This document shows, piece after piece, positions 46,267 to 54,978 of a stretch of 64,000 bases of DNA (position 1 is the first letter of the stretch; every line of letters begins with the position of its first letter). Source of the stretch: Variovorax paradoxus EPS (GTDB taxonomy: Bacteria; Pseudomonadota; Gammaproteobacteria; Burkholderiales; Burkholderiaceae_C); contig NC_014931.1 of the NCBI RefSeq assembly GCF_000184745.1, forward strand, positions 4,402,001-4,466,000. The letters run 5' to 3'. The position numbers and the translations under genes are program-made. A model generated the notes under the pieces. It saw only the letters and a program-made list of their open reading frames with translations. It did no database searches and had not been told where the DNA came from.

Positions 46267-47829
46267 ATGACAATGCCGCCCGACTTCACGCGCCGCCGCG
46301 CGCTCCAGTTCCTTGCCGTCGGCCCCGCCGCCGCCGCAACGACTCCCCTACTGGCGCAGCCGTCCGCGACGCGCGCGCCGCTGCAGATCGTCGGACCCTG
46401 GGAGATTGCGGGCTTGTCCCCCGCCAGCAGCGGCCACGTGTTCACGCGCATGCAGATCACCGAAACGCTGATGAACGCGAGCGACGACGGCTTGCCGCTG
46501 CCGGGCCTGGCCGAGCGCTGGCGCGTGTCGGGCGACGGCCTGGCGTGGCACTTCACGCTGCGCGCGGCCGCGCGTTTTCATGACGGTGCGGCCGTCACGG
46601 CCGCCGCCGTCGTGCGCTGCCTGCAGGCCGCGCGCGTGGCGCCTGCGCTGCTGAGCCAGGCGCCGATCCGCTCGGTGGAAACGGAGGGTGTGGGCATGGT
46701 CGTGATCCGGCTGACGCAGCCCTACGGCGCACTGCCGGCACTGCTCGCGCACAGCAGCACGATGCTGCTCGCGCCCGCGAGCTACGCGGCCGACGGCGCC
46801 GTGCGAAGCATCGTCGGCAGCGGACCCTATCGCGTGGTGTCGATGGCACCACCGCAGCATGTGGAGGCCGCGGTCTTCGACGGCTACGACGGCCCCCGTC
46901 CCGCCATCGAGCGCGTGCGGTATCTGGCGGCCGGCCGCTCCGAAACCCGCGCGCTCATGGCCGAAGGCGGGCAGGCTGACCTGGCCTACGGCCTCGATCC
47001 GGCGAGCCTGGTGCGGCTGCGCAAGCGCGGCCAGGTGCGCGTGGACACCGTCACGCTGCCGCGCACCGTGATCCTCAAGGTCAACGCCGGGTTGCCCGCC
47101 TTGAACGATGTGCGAGTGCGGCAGGCGCTGAGCCTCGCGATCGACCGGGCCGGCATCGCCAAGGCGCTGCTGCGCGACCCCGAACTTGCGGCCACGCAGC
47201 TCTTTCCGCCCACGATGGCGGCTTGGCACAACAACGCACTGCCGGCGTTGAAGCAAGACCCCGACGCCGCTGCGAGGCTGCTGGCCGAAGCCGGCTGGCG
47301 ACGTGCGCCCGACGGTCTGCGCGACGCATCCGGCCAGCCGCTTCGCCTGTCGCTGCGCACCTTTCCCGACCGGCCCGAGCTGCCGCTCATCGCCTCGGCG
47401 CTGCAGGAGCAATGGCGGCAGGCGGGCATCGCGGTGCAGGTGAGCATCGGCAACTCGGGCGACATTCCGCTGGGCCACCGTGACGGCAGCCTGCAGCTCG
47501 GCTTGGCCGCGCGCAACTACGCCACCGTGCCCGACCCCACCGGCACGCTGATGCAGGACTTCGGCACCTCGGGCGGCGACTGGGGCGCCATGGGCTGGCG
47601 CAGCGATGCGGTCGCTCGCGCACTGGCCGAACTGTCGCGCGGCACTTCGTCGGCAGAACGCGCGGCTGCGTTGCGAACGCAGGTCACGGCGGTGCTCCAT
47701 GCCGAGCTGCCGGTCATTCCCATCACCTGGTATCGCCAGCAGGTGGCCGTGGGCCGGCGCCTGGAGGGCGTGAGCCTCGACCCGCTGGAAAGGTCCTACC
47801 GGCTCACCGCCATGAGGTGGCGCGCATGA
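46267..47829 (+). CDS. ABC transporter substrate-binding protein, dipeptide/nickel type (SBP_bac_5)
   Basis: A 520-residue periplasmic binding protein with a twin-arginine-like signal (FTRRRALQFLAVG). The fold signature includes GLAERWRVSGDGLAWHFTLR and LPALNDVRVRQALSLAIDRA, common in nickel/peptide binding proteins. An ATG two codons later is an alternative. Its stop overlaps the next ATG (ATGA), starting a chain of overlapping stop/start pairs. Substrate may be a metal chelate, given the upstream TonB receptor. Confidence 0.88.
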   Translation: MTMPPDFTRRRALQFLAVGPAAAATTPLLAQPSATRAPLQIVGPWEIAGLSPASSGHVFTRMQITETLMNASDDGLPLPGLAERWRVSGDGLAWHFTLRAAARFHDGAAVTAAAVVRCLQAARVAPALLSQAPIRSVETEGVGMVVIRLTQPYGALPALLAHSSTMLLAPASYAADGAVRSIVGSGPYRVVSMAPPQHVEAAVFDGYDGPRPAIERVRYLAAGRSETRALMAEGGQADLAYGLDPASLVRLRKRGQVRVDTVTLPRTVILKVNAGLPALNDVRVRQALSLAIDRAGIAKALLRDPELAATQLFPPTMAAWHNNALPALKQDPDAAARLLAEAGWRRAPDGLRDASGQPLRLSLRTFPDRPELPLIASALQEQWRQAGIAVQVSIGNSGDIPLGHRDGSLQLGLAARNYATVPDPTGTLMQDFGTSGGDWGAMGWRSDAVARALAELSRGTSSAERAAALRTQVTAVLHAELPVIPITWYRQQVAVGRRLEGVSLDPLERSYRLTAMRWRA

Positions 47830-48833
47830 ACAAGACCATCGAACCCATCAAGACCATGACCCCTGACATCACCCGCACACACACCGCGTGGACCGCGATG
47901 CTGCTGCGCCGCGCCATCCAGATCTTCGCGCTCGGCCTCCTGGTGGGCACCGTGTGCTTCTTCATGGCCCGCTCGCTCCCGGGCGACATGGCCACCCGCA
48001 TCGCCGCGGGGCGCTACGGCTACGACCTCGTGAGCAACGCGGCGGCCGATGCCGTGCGCCTCGAACTCGGGCTCGATCGGCCCCTGTGGCTCGCGCTGCT
48101 GCACTGGTGGGGAGACATCGCGCGGCTCGATCTCGGCACCTCGCTGGTCAGCGGCCATGCCGTGTGGCGCGAAGTGGCGCATCAGCTCGCAGCGACCATC
48201 GAACTCGCGGTGGCTTCGGTGTTCGTCGCGGCCGTCGTCGGCTTGCCGCTCGGCATCTGGTCGGGCCTGCATGCAGGCGGATGGGTCGACCGCTTCACGC
48301 TGGCGCTGGCCGTGGTGCTGCGCGCGCTGCCGCCCTTTCTGCTCGCCGTGCTGCTGATGGTGGTGGTGGCGGTGCAGCTCGGCGCCGTGCCGGTCGCGGG
48401 CGACGACCACGGCGGCAGCCTGCTGCTGCCCGCGTTGACGCTCGGCCTCGGGCTGGCCGCGGGGCTGGCGCGCGTGGCTCGCTCCGCCATGGGCGAGGCG
48501 GCCGCTTCGGCGTCTTTCGAATTCGCCCGCACCAAGGGCCTGTCGGACAGGCAGGCGCTCGTGCGCCACGGCCTGCGCCAGGCGGCCACGCCGGTGGTCG
48601 CCTACCTCGGCGTGCATGCGGTGTTCCTGGTCGAAGGCGCGGTCGTCGTCGAGGCCCTCTTCGCCTGGCCCGGCATCGGCCATGCACTGGTGCATGCGGT
48701 GTTCGGGCGCGACGTGCCGATGATCCAGGGCGCAGCCCTGTGCATGGGCCTGCTGTTCGTGGTGTTCAACCTGCTGGTGGATGCGGCCTGCCTCGCGCTC
48801 GATCCGCGCCGGCGGATGGGAGCGGTGGCATGA
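47826..48833 (+). CDS. ABC transporter permease 1, DppB/NikB-type
   Basis: A 335-residue inner-membrane permease with about six helices. It has the N-terminal region of the DppB class (RRAIQIFALGLLVGTVCFFM ARSLPGD) and EAA-loop-like sequence EFARTKGLSDRQALVRHGLR. The ATG overlaps the binding-protein stop (ATGA) and its end overlaps the next ATG (ATGA). Works as a heterodimer with the next gene product. Confidence 0.87.
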   Translation: MNKTIEPIKTMTPDITRTHTAWTAMLLRRAIQIFALGLLVGTVCFFMARSLPGDMATRIAAGRYGYDLVSNAAADAVRLELGLDRPLWLALLHWWGDIARLDLGTSLVSGHAVWREVAHQLAATIELAVASVFVAAVVGLPLGIWSGLHAGGWVDRFTLALAVVLRALPPFLLAVLLMVVVAVQLGAVPVAGDDHGGSLLLPALTLGLGLAAGLARVARSAMGEAAASASFEFARTKGLSDRQALVRHGLRQAATPVVAYLGVHAVFLVEGAVVVEALFAWPGIGHALVHAVFGRDVPMIQGAALCMGLLFVVFNLLVDAACLALDPRRRMGAVA

Positions 48834-49672
48834 ACGGCAGCGTCATCGATATGCCCGCACTCGACCTCGCCGGCCATGGCGCGCGCCGCACGGCCATCCG
48901 CCGCCGCGCGGGTCTCGTAATCCTCGCGCTGGTCTCGGCGTTCTCCTTGTTCGGACCGTCTCTGATCGGCATCGACCCCGCCCGCCAGACGCTCGCCAAC
49001 ACCCTGCTGCCACCCGGCGCCGCCCACTGGCTGGGCACCGACGTGCTCGGCCGCAGCGTGCTCGCGCGCCTCGCGCACGCGGCCCGGCTCTCGCTGGGCC
49101 TGGCCTTGCTCGCGGCCTTGACCGCGGCCGTCCCCGGCGTGCTGCTCGGCGTGGCCGCGAGCTGGCGTGGCGGGCGCATCGAACGCGCGCTGGTCATGCT
49201 GGCCGATGCCGTGCTCTCGGTGCCGGGCCTGCTGCTGGTGCTGCTGTTCGCCGCGCTGGCGCCGGGGCAACACTGGGCGCTGTACATCGGCCTGTCGCTG
49301 TCGCTGTGGGTCGAGTACTTCCGCGTGTGCCGCGCCGCCAGCCGGCAGGTGCTCGCGAGCGATGCGGTGCAGGCCTCGCGCCTGCTCGGCTTCGGTACGG
49401 GCTACGTGCTGCGCAGGCACTTGCTGCCGGCCCTCGCGCCCGTGCTGGGAACCTTGCTCGCCTTCAGTGCCGCGCAAGCGGTGCTGGCACTGGCCGCGCT
49501 CGGCTTCATCGGCGTGGGGCTGCAGCCGCCCACGCCCGAACTGGGATTGATGATGACGGAGTTTCTTCCCCACTACGAAGAGGCGCCCTGGCTCATTGCC
49601 GCGCCCGTCGCGCTGCTGATGGCGGTGGTGCTCGGCATGATGCTCGTGGCCGGCGATGGAGAAACGACATGA
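48830..49672 (+). CDS. ABC transporter permease 2, DppC/NikC-type
   Basis: A 280-residue permease of the DppC/NikC class (NTLLPPGAAHWLGTDVLGRS VLARLAHAARLSLGLAL near the N-terminus; EAA-like VQASRLLGFGTGYVLRRHLL PALAPVL). LGTDxLGRD-type sequence is the hallmark. It starts in the stop of the first permease (ATGA) and ends in the start of the ATPase gene (ATGA). Confidence 0.87.
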   Translation: MNGSVIDMPALDLAGHGARRTAIRRRAGLVILALVSAFSLFGPSLIGIDPARQTLANTLLPPGAAHWLGTDVLGRSVLARLAHAARLSLGLALLAALTAAVPGVLLGVAASWRGGRIERALVMLADAVLSVPGLLLVLLFAALAPGQHWALYIGLSLSLWVEYFRVCRAASRQVLASDAVQASRLLGFGTGYVLRRHLLPALAPVLGTLLAFSAAQAVLALAALGFIGVGLQPPTPELGLMMTEFLPHYEEAPWLIAAPVALLMAVVLGMMLVAGDGETT

Positions 49673-51078
49673 CCGCTTCCGTTCTGCTAGCAGCCGACAA
49701 CCTCGGCGTTCACGTCGGCACCCGGGCCTTGCTGCGCGACGTGTCCTTCAGCCTGCGCGCCGGCGAAGTGCTGACCCTGCTCGGAGAAAGCGGCGCCGGC
49801 AAATCGCTGCTCGCGCAAGCCGTGATGGGCAACCTGCCCGCCGCGTTGCGCGCCAGCGGCAGCGTCACGCTCGACGGTGCGACGAGCCGCGCCGACGACG
49901 CCCGCGCGCGACGGCCGCGCTGGGGGCGCACGGTCACGCTGCTGCCCCAGGAGCCGAGCCTCGCGCTCGACCCGCTGATGCGCATCGCGCCGCAGCTCTC
50001 AGAAACGCACGAACTGGTGCGCGGTGCCGCGTTCGACCAGGCAGAAGCCGCTGCATTGCACGACCTCGAAGCCGAAGGCCTCGCGGCATCCGCGCGGCAG
50101 TACCCGTGGCAGCTTTCCGGCGGCATGGCGCAGCGCGCCGCCGCCGCCGTGGCCTGCGCGGGCGGCGCGCGCATCCTGCTGGCGGACGAACCCACCAAGG
50201 GCCTCGATGCGCACTGGCGCGACCACACCGTGGCGATGCTGCAAGGCGTGCAGCGCCGCGGCGGCTGCGTCGTCGTCATCACGCACGACCTGCGCGTGGC
50301 CGAGGCGCTGGGCGGACAACTCATCGTGCTGTGCGCCGGCCAGGTCGTTGAGCGCGGCGATGCCCGCACCGTGCTGGCCGACCCGCAGCATGCGTTCACG
50401 CGGCGGCTCGTCGCGGCCGACCCCGCGCGCTGGCCCCGACGTGCAGCAGCCCCGGCTTCGGCGGGCGCGCCGGTGCTCAGCGCGCAGGGTTTGTCCAAGC
50501 GCTTCGGCGGCAAGCCGCTGTTCGACGGAGTCGATCTGCAGATTCGCGCAGGCGACCGCTTCGTGGTGCAGGGCCCGAGCGGCACCGGCAAGAGCACGCT
50601 CGGCAATGTGCTGCTCGGCCTCATGCCGGCCGACCGCGGTGTGGTGCGGCGCGCGGAAGGCCTGCACGCCACCGCCTTCCAGAAGCTCTACCAGGACCCC
50701 GTCGCTTCTTTCGCGCCGCACGTCACCCTGGGGCAGTCGCTGCGCGACGTCGCGGCAAGGCATCGCTGCGCATGGCCCGCCGTGCTGCAACACCTCAGCC
50801 GCATGGGCGTGCCGCACGACCTGCTCGCACGCCGACCCTCGCAGGTGTCCGGCGGCGAACTGCAGCGTGTCGCGCTCGCGCGGGTGCTCACGGTGCAGCC
50901 CGCGCTGGTGTTCGCCGACGAGCCGACATCGAGGCTCGACCCGGTCTCCCAGCAGGAAGCCATGGCCGTTTTGCTCGATGCGCTCGACGAACGCGGCGCG
51001 GCGCTGATGCTGGTGACGCACGACGACGACATTGCGGATGCGGTCGCGACGCAGCGCTGGAGGCTTGCCGCGGGTTGA
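49669..51078 (+). CDS. ABC transporter fused two-domain ATPase (DppD-DppF-like)
   Basis: A 469-residue protein with two nucleotide-binding domains in one chain. The first has Walker A GESGAGKS, signature LSGGMAQR and Walker B ILLADEPTKGLD. The second has GPSGTGKS, VSGGELQR and LVFADEPTSRLD. In Dpp/Nik systems these are usually two proteins. The second signature is canonical while the first has M in place of Q/E at its fourth position. It ends the overlapping operon; transcription may run on into a transporter relic. Confidence 0.9.
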   Translation: MTASVLLAADNLGVHVGTRALLRDVSFSLRAGEVLTLLGESGAGKSLLAQAVMGNLPAALRASGSVTLDGATSRADDARARRPRWGRTVTLLPQEPSLALDPLMRIAPQLSETHELVRGAAFDQAEAAALHDLEAEGLAASARQYPWQLSGGMAQRAAAAVACAGGARILLADEPTKGLDAHWRDHTVAMLQGVQRRGGCVVVITHDLRVAEALGGQLIVLCAGQVVERGDARTVLADPQHAFTRRLVAADPARWPRRAAAPASAGAPVLSAQGLSKRFGGKPLFDGVDLQIRAGDRFVVQGPSGTGKSTLGNVLLGLMPADRGVVRRAEGLHATAFQKLYQDPVASFAPHVTLGQSLRDVAARHRCAWPAVLQHLSRMGVPHDLLARRPSQVSGGELQRVALARVLTVQPALVFADEPTSRLDPVSQQEAMAVLLDALDERGAALMLVTHDDDIADAVATQRWRLAAG

Positions 51079-51591
51079 GTTCGCGGCGTGCTGGGCAAGC
51101 GTGTGGGTTGCCGGCACCGTGGCCACGCTGCTGCTGCTGGCCGCGCATGGGGTCTCGCGCTTGCTGGGCGGCAATGGTCGCCCAGCGCATGCGGTGCCCA
51201 CGTGGATCATTCCGAGCGTCGCCGGGCTGGACATTCCGGTCACCGGCAGCCACATGCCCATGGTCTGGGCCGGCGAGGTGCTGCTGCTGTCGGCGGCCGT
51301 GGGTTCGGTGCTGGCGCTCGTGCTGTTCACGATGATCGTCACGCGATTGATCCAGCACGAACCGCTTGCCCCCGCGATGAGCCCTCGCTGCTGATCCTTG
51401 TCGCGCCGTTTGAGGTGGGTTTCGCGGCGTACGTGAACCTCACGGGGCGGGTGGATCTGTCTGCGGGGCCGCTGTTTTACTTCGGGGTGTTTTTACTTGT
51501 GGTGCTGGGGCCGAAGGTGTTCAAGCGGAGCGTGCCGGTCGACGGTTCGGACGGTGCAGGTGTTTTTGATGGGCGATTACTGGGCAATTAG
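51074..51591 (+). pseudogene. Decayed TDT-family (C4-dicarboxylate/sulfite exporter-type) transporter
   Basis: Fragments of a TDT/TehA-like membrane carrier remain in two frames. The first (51032-51394 frame) has HAVPTWIIPSVAGLDIPVTG and several helices, ending AMSPRC. The continuation in the next frame from about 51385 reads SLLILVAPFEVGFAAYVNLT GRVDLSAGPLFYFGVFLLVV LGPKVF. A one-base loss near 51380-51386 explains the switch, and the N-terminal half is missing. The remnant abuts the ABC operon and the AT-rich island, suggesting that a longer gene was truncated during a rearrangement. Confidence 0.72.
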
Positions 51592-51600
51592 TCTTAAAAC

Positions 51601-51658
51601 AGACCTCCCTCGCTGCACCAAGGCGACCGATCGCATACCTGAAACAGCGCCGAGGTCT
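51601..51658. repeat. Imperfect inverted repeat at the left edge of the AT-rich island
   Basis: AGACCTCCCTCGCTG (51601-51615) and CAGCGCCGAGGTCT (51645-51658) are near-complementary arms around a 29-base centre. It lies between the transporter relic and the 3' end of the leftward HNH-nucleotidyltransferase gene. It might be that gene's terminator or a scar of the insertion; there is no strong T-run. Confidence 0.5.
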
Positions 51659-51685
51659 ATTTAGTCCACAATCAAGTGCTTGAAT

Positions 51686-53080
51686 TCATGGATAGACCTG
51701 CGTCAAGTTGTTGTACTTGAGTTTGAGATTTGAAAACTCCTCCGTAGATGCGACCGTAATGTCTGGCTGACCAAATTGCTTTTGCACTTCTGAAAACAAT
51801 AGGGATTCAAAATTTTTTACGGCTGCGATATTTGCCACTCCCTCATAAACGATAAGCAAATCAACATCCCTATATACTCTTCTTCGAAGAAAAGAGCCGA
51901 AGGCGTAAACACAGATTCTCGCCGGCGGTTGGATATTTTTTAAAATCCTTTTCAATCCAACACTTCTAGCCTCGGAATCGGCTCGGAGAAGAAAATTTAA
52001 ATAATTCTCTCCATTATGACGGATTGCGCCCATAAACTCCCCAAGCATAAACAATCCAATACCTTTTTCTATGCAGCAAGTTTTCGCAGATTCGGAATAT
52101 TGACCAGCCGGACTAGAACAAATAATAGCATTAATCGCCGGATCAACCTCCAGCACCCTATCCAATGTATAGTCAGTAAAGTAGTAGGTATTGGTGACAA
52201 ATACTTTTAAAGCATTTCCATCCTTCAAGTCAACAAGCATCGTCCCTCGATTCAATTCTTGCAGCCTCGCAATGCGATCGTGATTTGAGAGGAAACGCTC
52301 GATAAAAGTATTTACTTGATTGAAACGATACTCCAACTCCTCCCGCGCAACAATCTGCGGTGGCTCAGAAGGAATATTCAGTTTTGTCTTCACCAAATAG
52401 TCAAAACTTCTCGGAAAAAGCTTATAGTCGTTGATCTTATTATTTGACAGGCAATTATCTTGAAATGCATCCACATGCATTTTATACAAGAGCATTTGAG
52501 AGTAAATATCCCAAGGATAGGGAAAGTTTCTCTTGTTTTTTTCAATGATCTGAATGATCCGTTGATTATTAGGAAGAATAGTATTAAGGCATCGGCTTCG
52601 CCAAACTCGGAGACCATCGCCTCCCATTCCACTCAATACATTTTCAGAATAAGGGCCATACTCTCGGAAAATGGCCGCGTTTTCATCCAGCAAATCATTA
52701 ATGTCTTTAAGTAACGTGTTTTCGTCTCGAATACTTGGTATCTCGAATAGTCCGGCTATTTTATTGGCATGAGAAAATTTCCAAGAAATTATTTCCTCAA
52801 CACTGAATTTCTGCTCAAGCTCGTCGATAACCTTGTGACATCCAAGGCATAGCATCACCAAATTTTCGACCCCATCCTTATTGATGTGCTCCGCGAGCTC
52901 ATGATCGCTTCGTGGCCCTGAGGAGCCGTGCCCAATAATGTGAGCGACATTAGCTAAACTAACCATGTCCTCATCAATTAAGCGAAATAAATACTCATTG
53001 CATTCTGGGTTTTGACAAAACCCTCCGCATTGAGCCCATAGCAGACGAGCGGTGTTTAAGGGGATTGATTTTCTAATCAT
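51686..53080 (-). CDS. HNH-endonuclease / nucleotidyltransferase fusion protein, AT-rich
   Basis: A 464-residue protein of no family I know. N-terminus: an HNH-like unit with Cys18, Cys22, Cys27, His47 (VAHIIGHG), GPRSDH, Asn73 (NLVMLC), Cys78, Cys81 and His82 (CLGCHKVID). C-terminus: a minimal nucleotidyltransferase with Gly395-Ser396, Asp405-x-Asp407 (AFGSFLRRRVYRDVDLLIVY) and likely third acidic residue Asp440 (QPDITVAS). The middle has a mixed alpha/beta stretch (NAIICSSPAGQYSESAKTCC) I cannot place. Low GC and foreign codon use mark it as acquired. It is divergent from the zinc-ribbon/HEPN-like gene. Confidence 0.82.
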   Translation of the reverse strand: MIRKSIPLNTARLLWAQCGGFCQNPECNEYLFRLIDEDMVSLANVAHIIGHGSSGPRSDHELAEHINKDGVENLVMLCLGCHKVIDELEQKFSVEEIISWKFSHANKIAGLFEIPSIRDENTLLKDINDLLDENAAIFREYGPYSENVLSGMGGDGLRVWRSRCLNTILPNNQRIIQIIEKNKRNFPYPWDIYSQMLLYKMHVDAFQDNCLSNNKINDYKLFPRSFDYLVKTKLNIPSEPPQIVAREELEYRFNQVNTFIERFLSNHDRIARLQELNRGTMLVDLKDGNALKVFVTNTYYFTDYTLDRVLEVDPAINAIICSSPAGQYSESAKTCCIEKGIGLFMLGEFMGAIRHNGENYLNFLLRADSEARSVGLKRILKNIQPPARICVYAFGSFLRRRVYRDVDLLIVYEGVANIAAVKNFESLLFSEVQKQFGQPDITVASTEEFSNLKLKYNNLTQVYP

Positions 53081-53349
53081 CTTGCTAATTTACTTGAATT
53101 CTTCCATGTCGATAGGCAGACTGCCTCATTGGATGCTGCGCGTCAAGTAGCATTGATGGCTTCTCAGCAACACCGAAGTACTTGTTCGAAGATTCCGTTT
53201 AAGTCGCTTCTCTGATAAACGTACCCAAGCGTGTGCATTCGGGTTAGCCTTGGGATGCCAGCAAAAAGCACCTCAGAGCTTCGAGCCAACACTGAGCGAA
53301 ATAGCCCTTGGGCGCAAAGTAAATCAAAAAATAACCTATAGAGTTAACA

Positions 53350-54561
53350 ATGGTAATTAGAGACTACGCCGAGTGTCTTTCATGTGGGACGCAATTTATA
53401 TTGCGCGTTGGAATAGGCATCGAATCCGTATGCACCCATACCTTCGATTGCCCCTCTTGTCATTCTCCCATATCAATACAAGCCAAAACTGGCGAGCCGC
53501 CTCAAGCTTGGATCGAGTTAATCGAGAATGCCAAAAAAACTAAAGAAGACCCACAAATCGATATATATATAAATTTACATCCCTCAATAGCTTCAAGGCC
53601 CGACGAGTATCACTCTCGAATGGCATTTGTGTCCATGACATACGTGAAATTAGTTTGGCCCCATCTTCGCGCGCCCGCAAGTCAACGCTCGCAAGACGCA
53701 GCAACTGAGTTTGAGGTTCCATACACCCGAGAACTCTGGCCACTCATTAATAGCATCCTCACGCTCGCAGCCAAGGGAGATCCTGCTGGGATTCTCGACC
53801 CACAGATCGGTCGTTACGTCAAGCGTCGCCAAGAATTCTCGCCGAATTTTGGTTGCAAAACGGCTTTCAAAGCCGTCGCTTCATTTTTTGACGACATATT
53901 CCATCCCGCTATTGGAAGATTGCGCCATCCGCTAAGATATTTTGCGCAAGCACAAATCCAAATATACAGCGCAGAGATGAAACGGTTTGGAGATTTTTAT
54001 CGCAATGAGATAGAACAGCCTAATATTGAAAGATATTTGGCAACTCTTAACGACTACTTTAAGCATTTCGATCAATTCCGGCAAATGCTTGTGCATGCTA
54101 GAGTTGGCGATAATGAAGTTGATGATTTCGTGGTTGGCTCAAAAAGCTTCAACGAAATAAAACTATACTACGGGCAAGCCTATGAAACGTTGACATCGAG
54201 CTATTTGACCTTGGCTTGCATAAACAATGTGGCGCAAGGCCGACCCTACGATGAATTTCAGTCCATGACGCTTTCTAAATACACAAAAGATCTAGAAAAA
54301 TCAAAAAGATCGAATCCTTTTAAAGAAACCCCTGAACTTGCGGCTTTTATTCGCTTTGAAGACAGCTCATTGCGAAATGGATCGCATCATGCATCGATTT
54401 GGCGAGATGGGGAAATCGTCAAATATAAAAGTGGGGGCACAGGCGCCGAGCGCGATATTAGCTATAGTCGCTATTTGCACCAGTGCAACGAAATCACCAT
54501 CGCACTAGCGGCTTTGCTGTTGGTTGAGCTTCAAATGTTTAGCCGCTTGCGGCCAAGCTAG
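53350..54561 (+). CDS. Zinc-ribbon protein with HEPN-like RNGSHH motif, AT-rich
   Basis: A 403-residue protein of no family I know. The N-terminus is a likely zinc ribbon (Cys9-x2-Cys12 and Cys34-x2-Cys37, CLSCGTQF and CPSCHSPI). The rest is helical. Near the C-terminus, residues 342-347 read RNGSHH within EDSSLRNGSHHASIW, which fits the R-x4-H core of HEPN ribonucleases, and is followed by hydrophobic helix ITIALAALLLVELQMF. AT-rich composition matches its divergent partner 269 bases away. An MNT-like partner next to a HEPN-like gene suggests a toxin-antitoxin or defence pair; this is inference. Confidence 0.8.
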   Translation: MVIRDYAECLSCGTQFILRVGIGIESVCTHTFDCPSCHSPISIQAKTGEPPQAWIELIENAKKTKEDPQIDIYINLHPSIASRPDEYHSRMAFVSMTYVKLVWPHLRAPASQRSQDAATEFEVPYTRELWPLINSILTLAAKGDPAGILDPQIGRYVKRRQEFSPNFGCKTAFKAVASFFDDIFHPAIGRLRHPLRYFAQAQIQIYSAEMKRFGDFYRNEIEQPNIERYLATLNDYFKHFDQFRQMLVHARVGDNEVDDFVVGSKSFNEIKLYYGQAYETLTSSYLTLACINNVAQGRPYDEFQSMTLSKYTKDLEKSKRSNPFKETPELAAFIRFEDSSLRNGSHHASIWRDGEIVKYKSGGTGAERDISYSRYLHQCNEITIALAALLLVELQMFSRLRPS

Positions 54562-54678
54562 CTTTCGAAGGATTTTGAATAGATCGATCTCTACAATAGG
54601 TAACGGACAGCGTTGGCTAGTGAAGGAATACGAGTCGCCATTCACCAAAAGATAGAAATGACGACTCATTTGCGCTAC

Positions 54679-54978
54679 TTACCCCTTCACACTCGCCTGC
54701 AACAACTCATCCGCAGCCCGCGCCAGATCCGCAGCGATCCACATCATGTTCCCGCGGTGCATCTCCCCTGCTTCTTCGAACCACCCGTTGCCGTCTCCAT
54801 AGGCGCACCACAGCAGCGAGTGCAGCTGCGTGAGTTTTTCTTCGAGGAGGTCCCTTGCGTCGTTGCCCGTCGGGGGTGAGGGCGGCGCGCCGCTGGGGGT
54901 GGTAGTGCTGCTGCGAGCACCGCTGCGGCGGGAGGGAGATTTGGGCGTAGAACGCCCGGCGATAATTTGCTTAGCCAT
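54679..54978 (-). CDS. Small hypothetical protein
   Basis: A 99-residue protein with a basic, Ser/Pro/Thr-rich N-terminal half and a compact helical C-terminal half (LLEEKLTQLHSLLWCAYGDG, GEMHRGNMMWIAADLARAAD ELL). High-GC coding matches the core chromosome, so the AT-rich island ends before it. I do not recognise a family, and no partner is evident. It has a normal ATG at 54976-54978. Confidence 0.6.
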   Translation of the reverse strand: MAKQIIAGRSTPKSPSRRSGARSSTTTPSGAPPSPPTGNDARDLLEEKLTQLHSLLWCAYGDGNGWFEEAGEMHRGNMMWIAADLARAADELLQASVKG

